NCBI GenBank assembly: GCA_036399715.1
Contig: DASWMO010000327.1
Coordinates: 1 to 12,971 of the forward strand
Source of the DNA: DASVSE01 sp036399715
Lineage (GTDB): Bacteria > Bacteroidota > Rhodothermia > Rhodothermales > Rubricoccaceae
Direction: 5' to 3'
DNA length: 12,971 nucleotides
Position numbers and translations under genes: made by a program
Part shown: one piece after another, positions 1 through 6,142 of the stretch
Position numbering within the stretch: the first letter of the stretch is position 1
Layout of the letters: every line of letters begins with the position of its first letter
The notes under the pieces: model-generated
Told to the model about the DNA's origin: nothing
Databases searched by the model: none
The model's input: only the letters and a program-made list of their open reading frames with translations

Positions 1-527
1 CGCTCCGCGCCGAGGCCTTCGGGCCGCTCGCGCCCCGACTCGCGGCGCGTATCGAGGCGACGGCCGAGCGCCGGCGGACGCTTTCGGAGGCGTTCGCGAG
101 CCGCCGCTTCGACCTCCGCGGCCTCGCGGCCGAGCCGCGCATCACGTGGACGCCCCGCGAGGCGCTCGGCTTCACACTCGGCGCCGTCGTCGCTGCCCGC
201 ACCGACGTGCTCGCGCCTGCTGACCGGCCGGCCGGGGCATTCGTCGTCCGCGTGCCCGCCGAGGCGCGCGTGACGCTCGCCGGCCGCCTCTCGCTGGCGG
301 CACGCGCCGAGGTGGCGAGTGTCCGCCTGCGCGGCGCGGGCGGGACGGGCCTCGCCCTCTTCGAACTCACCGAGGGCCGCGGGCCCGGCGTCTCGGCCCT
401 GTGGGGCGTGGCGGCCCAGATCGGCCTCACGGAGCGCCTCCGCGGGACGGTCGTCTACGACGCCCGCGCGCCTGCCGCCGCGCCCGTCGTCCAGACGGTC
501 CGCGTCCAGCTCTCGGCCGTGTTCTGA
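1..527 (+). CDS. C-terminal part of a probable outer-membrane beta-barrel protein (5' truncated)
   Basis: The frame is open from the left edge (first full codon at base 3) to a TGA at 525-527, giving about 174 residues of a protein that begins outside the window. I cannot name the family. The first third is Ala/Arg-rich and probably helical (LAARIEATAERRRTLSEAF). From about residue 55 onward there are alternating polar and hydrophobic stretches such as RVTLAGRLSLAARAEV, then an ELTEGRGPGVSALWG segment. The tail TVRVQLSAVF ends in Phe, as the last strand of outer-membrane barrels usually does. Surface proteins of Bacteroidota often end this way, so an outer-membrane location is inferred rather than shown. 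A hairpin follows the stop closely, so this is probably the last gene of its transcript. The amino-terminal part would be needed to assign a function. Confidence 0.6.
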   Translation, partial: LRAEAFGPLAPRLAARIEATAERRRTLSEAFASRRFDLRGLAAEPRITWTPREALGFTLGAVVAARTDVLAPADRPAGAFVVRVPAEARVTLAGRLSLAARAEVASVRLRGAGGTGLALFELTEGRGPGVSALWGVAAQIGLTERLRGTVVYDARAPAAAPVVQTVRVQLSAVF

Positions 528-532
528 TGGGG

Positions 533-551
533 ACAGGTGCCGAGCACCTGT
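533..551 (+). terminator. Hairpin after the first gene, possible terminator
   Basis: A perfect 8-bp stem, ACAGGTGC (533-540) and GCACCTGT (544-551), encloses the loop CGA. It starts 6 bases after the TGA of the upstream gene. No real T tract follows (TTGACG), so it is either a weak intrinsic terminator or a 3'-end protecting hairpin. Confidence 0.5.
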
Positions 552-621
552 TGACGTGCCACCTGCCTCGGGACGGCTCGGGTGTGCCGTACCCTCTGCT
601 CTCACCCGGCCCGCCGCCCCG

Positions 622-1287
622 ATGCAACTCTTCAACTTTCTCACCGGCGCCAAGCCGCCGCTGATCACGCAGAGCCTGCGTGGACTGGCGGACATGCTGG
701 ACACCGCCTCGGACATGTTCGCCGCCGCGACGGCCGCCCTCCTGGACAATGAGGCGCTGGAGCTGGACCTCTCCGCGCTCGACGCGAGCATCAACGCGCG
801 CGAGCGCCAGATCCGTCGCGCCGTCTCGGACCACGTGTCGACCGACCCGCGCGACCAGATGGCGCTGAGTCTCATCCTCGTCTCCATCGTCCAGGACGCC
901 GAGCGCTGCGGCGACCTCGCCAAAAGCCTCGCCAAGACGGCCGACCTCGCCGCGCACCCGCGCATGGGGCCGCACGTCGAGGCGCTCCGCCCGATCCGCG
1001 ACCGCGTCCAGGACACGTTCCCGCGCGTCCGCGCGGCCTTCCTCACGTCGGACACCGAGGCGGCGCGGGCCGTCATGGAGGAAAACGATGCCACGAAGGC
1101 GCTCACCGGGGACTACCTCAAGCGCCTCGCCGCGGCCGACGATCTCTCGCCGAACCTCGCGGTCGTCCTCGCCGTCGGCAGCCGCATGATCGGGCGAACG
1201 GGCTCGCACCTCTCGAACATCATCTCGTCGGTCGCGCTCCCGTTCGACCAGATCCGCCGCTCGCCGACGTGGAACGACGAGGCGTGA
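622..1287 (+). CDS. PhoU-domain protein
   Basis: This 221-residue, all-helical cytosolic protein resembles PhoU. PhoU proteins associate with Pst or Na/Pi phosphate transporters and dampen phosphate signalling. It shows the expected two-bundle layout. The first bundle contains QDAERCGDLAKSLA (about 91-104), matching the E-R-x-x-D metal-binding motif. The equivalent motif in the second bundle is GRTGSHLSN (191-199), where the acidic residues are replaced, so only one metal site looks intact. I chose the ATG at 622, preceded by CCGCCCCG. The open frame extends upstream to 319, but that part overlaps the previous gene and has low-complexity Arg/Pro/Ser composition. No pst, phoR or phosphate permease gene lies beside it, so its partner is not visible here. 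A hairpin follows at 1353-1374. Confidence 0.88.
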   Translation: MQLFNFLTGAKPPLITQSLRGLADMLDTASDMFAAATAALLDNEALELDLSALDASINARERQIRRAVSDHVSTDPRDQMALSLILVSIVQDAERCGDLAKSLAKTADLAAHPRMGPHVEALRPIRDRVQDTFPRVRAAFLTSDTEAARAVMEENDATKALTGDYLKRLAAADDLSPNLAVVLAVGSRMIGRTGSHLSNIISSVALPFDQIRRSPTWNDEA

Positions 1288-1330
1288 CTCGACTGACAGA
1301 CCGAATACTCACTTTCTAAGGCTCACGGCT

Positions 1331-1470
1331 TCAAAAGATTTCAGGGAAGTTCAAAAGGTCTCGCAGACCTCTTTCCCTTCAGTCCGCACGTCAACCGGCC
1401 GTCCGGCGGCTCAGCCCGTCGTCCGGCAGTTCAACCGGTGCTGCGGACGCTCAACCGGCCACGCAGGAGG
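1331..1470. repeat. Degenerate 20-bp periodic array (about 7 units)
   Basis: TCA recurs at 1331, 1351, 1391, 1411, 1431 and 1451, at exact 20-base spacing. Only the unit at 1371 breaks the pattern. Units begin TCAAAAG (1331, 1351) or TCAACCGG / TCAGCCCG (1391, 1411, 1431, 1451). Several share a CCGGC or GCGGA/GCAGG core at unit positions 13-17. The period is not a multiple of three and no long frame runs through it, so it is non-coding. It ends about 56 bases before the start of the small membrane protein. It could be an old tandem duplication, a stack of regulator sites two helical turns apart, or part of a structured leader. Confidence 0.5.
1353..1374. terminator. A-tract/hairpin/T-tract terminator downstream of the PhoU-like gene
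   Basis: The sequence reads AAA, then AGGTCT (1356-1361), loop CGC, AGACCT (1365-1370), then CTTT. The A-rich left and T-rich right flanks suit a bidirectional intrinsic terminator. An outer AGGGAA (1343-1348) can also pair with TTCCCT (1373-1378). It lies about 65 bases after the PhoU-like stop and coincides with two units of the 20-bp array. Confidence 0.5.
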
Positions 1471-1526
1471 GCGACACTGCGACGACGGCCCAAGACGATC
1501 TCGCACGCACAGACCGCAGACAGACC

Positions 1527-2003
1527 ATGGAAACCGCACCCGACCCGCGCCCCACCGACTGGCCGCTCAGGGCGGCTGCGGCCGTGAGCACCCTGCTCGC
1601 GCTGCCCGGCCTCGCAGGCGCCGGCGGTCTCGCATACTTCCTCGTCGTGATGCTGGAAATCGCCACCTCCGCCTCCGGCAGCGACTTCGCGGTCGTCGGG
1701 GGCATCGTCGCGACGTTCCTGCTGCCGCTCGTCGGGTTCTACCTGCTGCCGGGGTACTGGCGGGCGGCGTGGCACGAGGCGCCCGCCCGCGATCCGCGCC
1801 GGTTCTGGTGGCTCTCGGCCGCCTACAATGCCCTCGGGATCGTGCTGACCCTCACCGCGGCGGCTATGGGCGGCTTCGACCGGATGGGCCTGATGGTGAC
1901 CCCGCTCGGGCTCGCCTGGCTGGCCTTCATGGTCTGGCTCGGCGTCACACGCGCGAGAGGGAGCCGACCCGCAGGCCCGCTCCCTTTCGTTCCATCGCCT
2001 TGA
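1527..2003 (+). CDS. Small four-helix integral membrane protein, unknown function
   Basis: This 158-residue protein has four hydrophobic segments at about 16-46, 54-76, 94-115 and 120-141. A basic and aromatic stretch, GYWRAAWHEAPARDPRRFWW (76-95), sits between the second and third. No signal peptidase site, catalytic motif or cofactor motif is visible and I do not recognise a family. Tryptophans at membrane borders and Arg-rich loops are typical of a small inner-membrane protein. The ATG at 1527 is the first in frame and precedes the first hydrophobic segment. No Shine-Dalgarno is present (CAGACAGACC). The gene stands alone: the 20-bp array lies upstream, and only 10 bases separate its stop from that of the convergent flavin reductase. 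A hairpin lies inside its last codons. Codon usage matches the neighbours, so it appears to be a real gene. Confidence 0.72.
   Translation: METAPDPRPTDWPLRAAAAVSTLLALPGLAGAGGLAYFLVVMLEIATSASGSDFAVVGGIVATFLLPLVGFYLLPGYWRAAWHEAPARDPRRFWWLSAAYNALGIVLTLTAAAMGGFDRMGLMVTPLGLAWLAFMVWLGVTRARGSRPAGPLPFVPSP
1955..1988. terminator. Hairpin at the 3' end of the small membrane protein gene (convergent terminator)
   Basis: GAGAGGGAGC (1955-1964) pairs with GCTCCCTTTC (1979-1988) as a 10-bp stem with one G-U wobble and a 14-base loop. It lies within the last codons of the rightward gene and just beyond the stop of the leftward flavin reductase, so it could end both transcripts. The T-rich end is short. Confidence 0.45.
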
Positions 2004-2013
2004 AACGGATGGT

Positions 2014-3123
2014 CTAGACGGCCGCCTCGGCGAGCGCCGGGTAGTCCGTGTAGCCCTGCTCGAAGCCGTTCGGGCCCGGCGCGTAGAACGTCGCCGGGTC
2101 CGGGTCGGCAAGCGGCGCGTCCGCTGCGAAGCGCTCGACGAGGTCCGGGTTCGAGATGAACGGCCGGCCAAAGCCGATGAGATCCGCCCCGCCCGAGGCG
2201 AGCGCCGCCTCAGCCGTCTCGGCTGTGAAGCCGCCCGTGCGGATGAACGTCCCCGTAAACGCGCCGCGGATGGCGTCGACCGTCGCGTCGGGCACCGACG
2301 CGCCGCCCATCGCGGAGTGGTCCACGAGGTGGAGGTAGCCGATCCCGAGCGCGGCCACCTCGCGGGCGACGTGCCCATACACCTCGCCGACGTTCTCGAC
2401 GGCCGCCAGGTCGCCGTTCTGGCTGTGCGGCGAGAGTCGGAGGCCGGTCCGATCCGCCCCGATCTCAGCCGCGACGGCCGCCACGACCTCGACCAGGAAG
2501 CGGGCGCGGTTCTCGACCGATCCGCCGTACTGGTCCGTGCGCTGGTTCGAGCCCGGGTTCAAGAACTGCTCGACGAGGTAGCCATTCGCGCCGTGGACCT
2601 CGACGCCGTCGAAGCCGGCGAGCTTGGCGAGGCGCGCGGCTGTCCCATGCTCGGCGACCGCCGCCTGGACCTCGGCCGTCGTCATCTCGCGCGGGGCGGG
2701 GTGGGGCTGCATCTGCTGCTCGTCCGTCCACATCTCGCCGGCCGCGGCGACCGACGACGGGGCGACGATCTCGGCGCCGTCGGGGAGGTTGAGGCCGTGC
2801 GCGATGCGGCCCGTGTGCATGAGCTGCACGACGATCTTGCCGCCGCGGGCGTGGACGGCGTCGGTGACGAGCTTCCAGCCAGCGACGTGCTCGTCCGTGA
2901 ACAGGCCCGGGATGCGGGCGTAGCCGAGGCCGTTCGGCGAAGGCGACGTGCCCTCGGTGACGATGAGGCCAGCGCTCGCACGCTGCGCGTAGTACTCGGC
3001 CATCATTGCATTGGGGACGTTGCCGAGCGCGCGGCTGCGCGTCATCGGCGCCATCACGACGCGGTTGGCGAGGTCGAGGCCGCTCCACGTCGTGGGGGCG
3101 AGAAGGAGGTCTAAGCGGGACAT
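2014..3123 (-). CDS. Old Yellow Enzyme-family NADH:flavin oxidoreductase (alkene reductase)
   Basis: This 369-residue FMN-dependent TIM-barrel enzyme is predicted to reduce activated C=C bonds (enones, maleimides, sometimes nitro compounds) with NAD(P)H in the cytosol. That makes it a likely electrophile-detoxifying enzyme. Motifs in order: the phosphate/flavin-binding start VVMAPMTRS (22-30); Gln100 in VVQLMHTGR; the substrate-binding pair His177/Asn180 with Tyr182 in HGANGYLVEQFLNP (177-190); RTDQYGGS (195-202); Arg229 in GLRLSP; and GFGRPFISNPDL (317-328) for FMN phosphate. Length and motifs fit the NemA/XenB-like class. The ATG at 3123 starts just before the barrel; the longer frame upstream is Arg/Pro-rich and lies inside marR. 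The start overlaps the marR stop by 13 bases, so the two are co-transcribed and probably translationally coupled. Regulation by that MarR is inferred from this arrangement. Confidence 0.94.
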   Translation of the reverse strand: MSRLDLLLAPTTWSGLDLANRVVMAPMTRSRALGNVPNAMMAEYYAQRASAGLIVTEGTSPSPNGLGYARIPGLFTDEHVAGWKLVTDAVHARGGKIVVQLMHTGRIAHGLNLPDGAEIVAPSSVAAAGEMWTDEQQMQPHPAPREMTTAEVQAAVAEHGTAARLAKLAGFDGVEVHGANGYLVEQFLNPGSNQRTDQYGGSVENRARFLVEVVAAVAAEIGADRTGLRLSPHSQNGDLAAVENVGEVYGHVAREVAALGIGYLHLVDHSAMGGASVPDATVDAIRGAFTGTFIRTGGFTAETAEAALASGGADLIGFGRPFISNPDLVERFAADAPLADPDPATFYAPGPNGFEQGYTDYPALAEAAV

Positions 3124-3620
3124 GACGAGGGGGAAGGAAAGGGGTCGGGGAGAAGGCGGGCGAGGAGCCCGCTGAGCGCGTCGAGATCGGCGACGCTGAA
3201 CGAGGCGAGAGCCTTTGCGTGGAAGGCGTCCATCGGCCCGTCGAGGGCCGCGAGGACGGCCGCTCCGGCGGGGGTCAGCGCGCAGCGGACGCACCGGGCG
3301 TCGGCCGGGCAGCGCAGGCGCTCGACAAGGCCCTTGGCTTCGAGGCGGCCCATGAGGCGCGTGATGCCGGGCTCTGGCTCAATCATCCGCTCGCCGACGG
3401 TCATCGTCGGGAGAGGGGCCTCGCCGGCACGTTCGGCGCCGCGGAGGATGCGGAGCACGTTGAACTGCTGGCCCGTGAGGCCGTGAGCCTGGCAGAGCGT
3501 CTCATGGGCGCGGAGGAGGCGGCCGGCGGCCTGGATGACCGCGACGACCGTCGCTCCACGCTCAGCGCTGTGCAGCGTGGCCTCGTGCGGCTCGGTCGAG
3601 ATGGTTGACGTGTCAGGCAT
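3111..3620 (-). CDS. MarR-family transcriptional regulator with a cysteine cluster
   Basis: This 169-residue winged-helix regulator contains helices around LTGQQFNVLRILRG (48-61) and a recognition region at GITRLMGRLEAKGLVERL (85-102). The wing follows at 103-117 (CPADARCVRCALTP), then a C-terminal dimer helix. The wing carries Cys104, Cys110 and Cys113, where most MarR proteins have Asp/Arg-rich D-x-R-x-x-x-V sequence. Cys43 and Cys167 are also present. Thiol-switched MarR proteins (OhrR, YodB type) sense oxidants or quinones, so an electrophile sensor controlling the downstream flavin reductase is a reasonable inference. The ATG at 3620 gives the normal family length. Three TTGAC-NN-GTCAA-like palindromes flank the promoter and start, suggesting autoregulation. 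The ligand is unknown. Confidence 0.93.
   Translation of the reverse strand: MPDTSTISTEPHEATLHSAERGATVVAVIQAAGRLLRAHETLCQAHGLTGQQFNVLRILRGAERAGEAPLPTMTVGERMIEPEPGITRLMGRLEAKGLVERLRCPADARCVRCALTPAGAAVLAALDGPMDAFHAKALASFSVADLDALSGLLARLLPDPFPSPSSCPA
3605..3616. promoter_or_regulatory. MarR operator-like palindrome, site 1 (within the marR 5' end)
   Basis: TTGACGTGTCAG contains the perfect 10-bp palindrome TGACGTGTCA apart from its two central bases. It matches the 5-2-5 layout of two further sites upstream and covers the first codons of marR, where a bound repressor could block elongation. Confidence 0.45.
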
Positions 3621-3635
3621 TCCGAAGGGTACAAC

Positions 3636-3641
3636 AGAATA
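3636..3641 (-). promoter_or_regulatory. Candidate -10 element for the marR-flavin reductase operon
   Basis: On the minus strand this reads TATTCT followed by GTTG, about 16 bases from the marR start codon. This resembles a Bacteroidota TAnnTTTG or a sigma-70 -10 element. No well-spaced -35 box is visible, because the region where it would lie is occupied by the operator palindromes. Confidence 0.35.
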
Positions 3642-3642
3642 G

Positions 3643-3654
3643 TTGACATGCCAA
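3643..3654. promoter_or_regulatory. MarR operator-like palindrome, site 2
   Basis: TTGACATGCCAA is a 12-bp inverted repeat with one mismatched pair, directly upstream of the candidate -10 element. Its layout equals the classical E. coli MarR core TTGCC-NN-GGCAA. Its centre is 15 bases from that of site 3. Confidence 0.5.
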
Positions 3655-3657
3655 GTG

Positions 3658-3669
3658 TTGACGGGTCAA
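3658..3669. promoter_or_regulatory. MarR operator-like palindrome, site 3
   Basis: TTGACGGGTCAA is a 5-2-5 inverted repeat with perfect arms, upstream of site 2. Together the two sites would cover the -35 region of the marR promoter, consistent with autorepression. Confidence 0.55.
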
Positions 3670-3705
3670 GGATCGCGCTAGGCCGAGGGCGGCCACGAGA
3701 AACCG

Positions 3706-3742
3706 GCCGGTCGGCACGCCCCGTCGAGGCACACCGACCGGC
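3706..3742 (-). terminator. Hairpin downstream of the cyclophilin gene
   Basis: A perfect 9-bp stem, GCCGGTCGG (3706-3714) and CCGACCGGC (3734-3742), with a 19-base loop starts 9 bases beyond the cyclophilin stop. On the minus strand it is followed by CGGTTTCTC, a weak T-rich tail. It would separate the cyclophilin transcript from marR. Confidence 0.5.
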
Positions 3743-3751
3743 GGGGACGGC

Positions 3752-4228
3752 CTACATCTCCTCGATCGTCACCGAGTCCATCGTGTCGCCCTGCCGAATG
3801 GCATCGACCACCTCGAGGCCTTCGACGACCTGGCCGAAGACTGTGTGGCGGCCATTGAGGTGCGACTGCGGACTGTGCGTGATGAAAAACTGCGACCCGT
3901 TGGTGTTCGGGCCCGCGTTGGCCATCGAGATCACGCCGCGCTCGTGCTTCAGCGGGTTGCCGGCCGTCTCGTCCTCGAACTTGTAGCCCGGCCCGCCCAT
4001 GCCCGATCCGGTCGGGTCGCCGCCCTGAATCATGAAGTTGGGAATGACGCGGTGAAAGACGAGCCCGTCGTAGAAGCCGTCGCGGGCGAGCGTGACAAAG
4101 TTGTTGACGGTGCGGGGCGCGTGCTTGGGCTGGAGGTCGAGGACGATCGCGCCGCGAGGCGTCTGGATCGTCGCGCGGTACGCCTTGTCGGCGTCGATCT
4201 GCATATCGGGGAAGGCCTTGTAATCCAT
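3752..4228 (-). CDS. Cyclophilin-type peptidyl-prolyl cis-trans isomerase
   Basis: This 158-residue single-domain cyclophilin catalyses cis-trans isomerisation of X-Pro bonds. There is no signal peptide or lipobox, so it should be cytosolic. The active-site sequence FHRVIPNFMIQGGDPTGSG (58-76) supplies Arg60, Phe65 and Gln68, equivalent to human CypA Arg55, Phe60 and Gln63. SMANAGPNTNGSQFFIT (101-117) supplies Asn104, Gln113 and Phe115. HLNGRHTVFG (123-132) carries His123 where CypA has Trp121, the residue important for cyclosporin binding. Low cyclosporin sensitivity is therefore expected, as in many bacterial cyclophilins. The ATG at 4228 begins a short extension before the domain (YRATIQTPRGAIVLDL). 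It lies 78 bases downstream of the ABC exporter on the same strand and may share its transcript. A hairpin follows the stop. Confidence 0.96.
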   Translation of the reverse strand: MDYKAFPDMQIDADKAYRATIQTPRGAIVLDLQPKHAPRTVNNFVTLARDGFYDGLVFHRVIPNFMIQGGDPTGSGMGGPGYKFEDETAGNPLKHERGVISMANAGPNTNGSQFFITHSPQSHLNGRHTVFGQVVEGLEVVDAIRQGDTMDSVTIEEM

Positions 4229-4306
4229 CGGAAGGGGGAGGTGAGAGGAACGGGTGGAAGGCAGCCCGGAGCCGTCCGGTTCCGCGCGGAGGTCACACCC
4301 CGGCCG

Positions 4307-6142
4307 TCACGCGACCGTCTCGCGGAACTGGCGCGCGGCGAGGCTCGCGTAGAGCCCGCCTCGGGCAACGAGCGCGTCGTGCGTGCCCGTCTCGACGACG
4401 CGGCCGGCGTCGAGGACGACGATCCGGTCCGCGTCGCGGACGGTCGCGAGGCGGTGGGCGACGACGACCGTCGTGCGGCCCTTCATCAGGAGCGCGAGCG
4501 CGTCCTGGACGGCCGCCTCGGACGTGCTGTCGAGCGCCGATGTCGCCTCGTCGAGGACGAGCACGGGCGCGTCCTTGAGGACCGCGCGGGCGATGGCGAC
4601 GCGCTGGCGCTGGCCGCCGGAGAGCTTCACGCCCCGCTCGCCGACTGGCGTGAGGTAGCCGTCGGGCAGGGCCATGATGAAGTCGTGGGCGTTGGCCGCG
4701 CGTGCGGCCGCCTCGACCTCGGCGTCCGTCGCCCCGGCCCGGCCATAGCGGATGTTGTCCGCGAGGCTCGCCCCGAAGAGCTGCACGTCCTGCGCGACGA
4801 CGGCGACGGACTGACGGACGCTCTCGACCGTCAACTCGCGCAGATCGTGCCCGTCGATGCGGACGGAGCCGGCGTCGGGGTCGTAGAAGCGGGGCAGGAG
4901 CGCGAGCAGCGTCGTCTTGCCCGCGCCGCTCGGGCCGACAAGGGCGACGGTCTCGCCGGGCTCGGCCGAGAACGAGACGTTGTGGAGGACGGGCGCGCCG
5001 GGCGTGCCATCGAGCGAAGGCGTGCCGTAGCCGAACGTGACCGCCTCGACCGAGACGGCGCCTCGGATGGGGCGGGGGAGCGCGCGCGCGCCGGGCGCGT
5101 CTTGGACTTCGGGGACGGCGTCGAGCAGTTCGAACAGGCGCTCGGACGCGCCCGCAGCCGTGTTGAACGACGTGTACAGCCGCGACGCCCCGCCGACCGT
5201 CCGCGCGATGTTGAGCGCGTAGACGATGAATGCGACGAGGTCGCCGGCCGTCAGGCGCCCGGCGAGGACCTCGCGCCCGCCGAGCCAGAAGATGCCGACG
5301 AGGGACGCGAGGAACAGGAACGCGACGACGTTCCAGAAGACCGCCGTGACGACCGAGCGGCGGCGGGCCGCCTCGAAGAGCGCCTCGACGGCCACGCCGT
5401 AGCGGTCCGTCTCGAAGCGCTCGCGCGTGAACGCCTGCACGACGCGCACAGCCCCGATGGCCTCCTCGGCGACGGCCGTCGTCTCGGCGAGGTGGTCCTG
5501 GATCTCGCGCGAGAGCCGCCGCACGGTCACGCCGACGTAGCGGGCGGCGAGCGCGACGGGCGGCACGACGACGACGACGCCGAGCGCGAGCCGCCAGTTG
5601 AGCGTCACCATGAGGACGGCCGAGCCGACGAGCGTGAGGCTCAGCGTGAGCACCTGCTGGAGGTCGTCCGTGACGGCCGTCTGAACCTTGGAGACGTCGT
5701 TCGTCAGTCGGGACGTGATCTCGCCCGTCCGCGTCTGGGCGAAAAAGCGCAGCCCGAGGCGGTGCAGGTGCCCGTAGAGCCGCCGCCGGAGGTCGGCCAC
5801 GACGCGTTCGCCGGTCCAGTCCAGCAGGTACCCGCCGCCGACGCCGAGGATGGCCTGGAGCGCAAACAGGCCGAGCAGGCCGAGCGCGAGGCGGTTCAGG
5901 AGCGCGCCGTCGGTCTGCGTGAAGACCGAATCCAGCAGGCCCTTGAGGCCGAGCGGGACGACGAGGCTCACGGCCGTCGCGACCATCAGGAGCGCGATCG
6001 CGGCGCCGAGGCGGACGCGGTACGGCCGCGCGAGGGTGACGAGGCGGCGGAGCGTGACGCCGAGCGGGACGCGGGGCGTCTTGAGCGTCGGCGCGGCGGA
6101 CGCAGCGGCGTCGGGCGCTGCGGGCGGGGGGGAGTCGGGCAT
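4307..6142 (-). CDS. ABC exporter half-transporter (transmembrane domain plus ATPase)
   Basis: This 611-residue MsbA/BmrA-type exporter should act as an inner-membrane homodimer, moving lipids or drugs outward; the substrate cannot be read from sequence. After a Pro/Ala-rich tail (about 1-25) the six-helix membrane domain spans about 40-335. It includes the coupling-region sequence GEITSRLTNDVSKVQ (140-154). The ATPase follows from about 362: Walker A GPSGAGKTT (403-411), Q-loop VVAQDVQLF (448-456), signature LSGGQRQR (507-514), Walker B VLVLDEATSALD (527-538) with catalytic Glu, and H-loop AHRLA (562-566). All catalytic residues are intact. I chose the ATG at 6142, preceded by GGTCCCG; an in-frame GTG at 6166 would add 8 residues. 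It diverges from the Kef-type antiporter, with 169 bases between the starts, and precedes the cyclophilin gene. Confidence 0.95.
   Translation of the reverse strand: MPDSPPPAAPDAAASAAPTLKTPRVPLGVTLRRLVTLARPYRVRLGAAIALLMVATAVSLVVPLGLKGLLDSVFTQTDGALLNRLALGLLGLFALQAILGVGGGYLLDWTGERVVADLRRRLYGHLHRLGLRFFAQTRTGEITSRLTNDVSKVQTAVTDDLQQVLTLSLTLVGSAVLMVTLNWRLALGVVVVVPPVALAARYVGVTVRRLSREIQDHLAETTAVAEEAIGAVRVVQAFTRERFETDRYGVAVEALFEAARRRSVVTAVFWNVVAFLFLASLVGIFWLGGREVLAGRLTAGDLVAFIVYALNIARTVGGASRLYTSFNTAAGASERLFELLDAVPEVQDAPGARALPRPIRGAVSVEAVTFGYGTPSLDGTPGAPVLHNVSFSAEPGETVALVGPSGAGKTTLLALLPRFYDPDAGSVRIDGHDLRELTVESVRQSVAVVAQDVQLFGASLADNIRYGRAGATDAEVEAAARAANAHDFIMALPDGYLTPVGERGVKLSGGQRQRVAIARAVLKDAPVLVLDEATSALDSTSEAAVQDALALLMKGRTTVVVAHRLATVRDADRIVVLDAGRVVETGTHDALVARGGLYASLAARQFRETVA

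Noticed and set aside
319..621. N-terminal extension of the PhoU-like protein
   Set aside because: It overlaps the upstream gene and a hairpin and has shadow-frame composition. The PhoU fold begins at the ATG at 622.
1331..1470. CRISPR array
   Set aside because: The units are contiguous and degenerate at 20 bases with no separate conserved repeat and unique spacers, and no cas genes are nearby.
2012..2019. GTCTAGAC palindrome at the flavin reductase stop codon
   Set aside because: An 8-bp palindrome built around the TAG stop is expected by chance and has no supporting context.
2317..3114. 265-codon plus-strand frame opposite the flavin reductase
   Set aside because: It is antisense to a gene with all OYE motifs; its product is Val/Arg/Asp-rich and domainless.
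3124..3294. N-terminal extension of the flavin reductase (57 codons)
   Set aside because: The extension is Arg/Pro-rich, overlaps marR coding sequence and precedes a normal OYE start. The ATG at 3123 gives the usual family length.
4266..4279. CCGGA-GCCG-TCCGG hairpin between the ABC exporter and cyclophilin as a terminator
   Set aside because: It has only a 5-bp stem and no T tract on the minus strand, so the two genes may well be co-transcribed.
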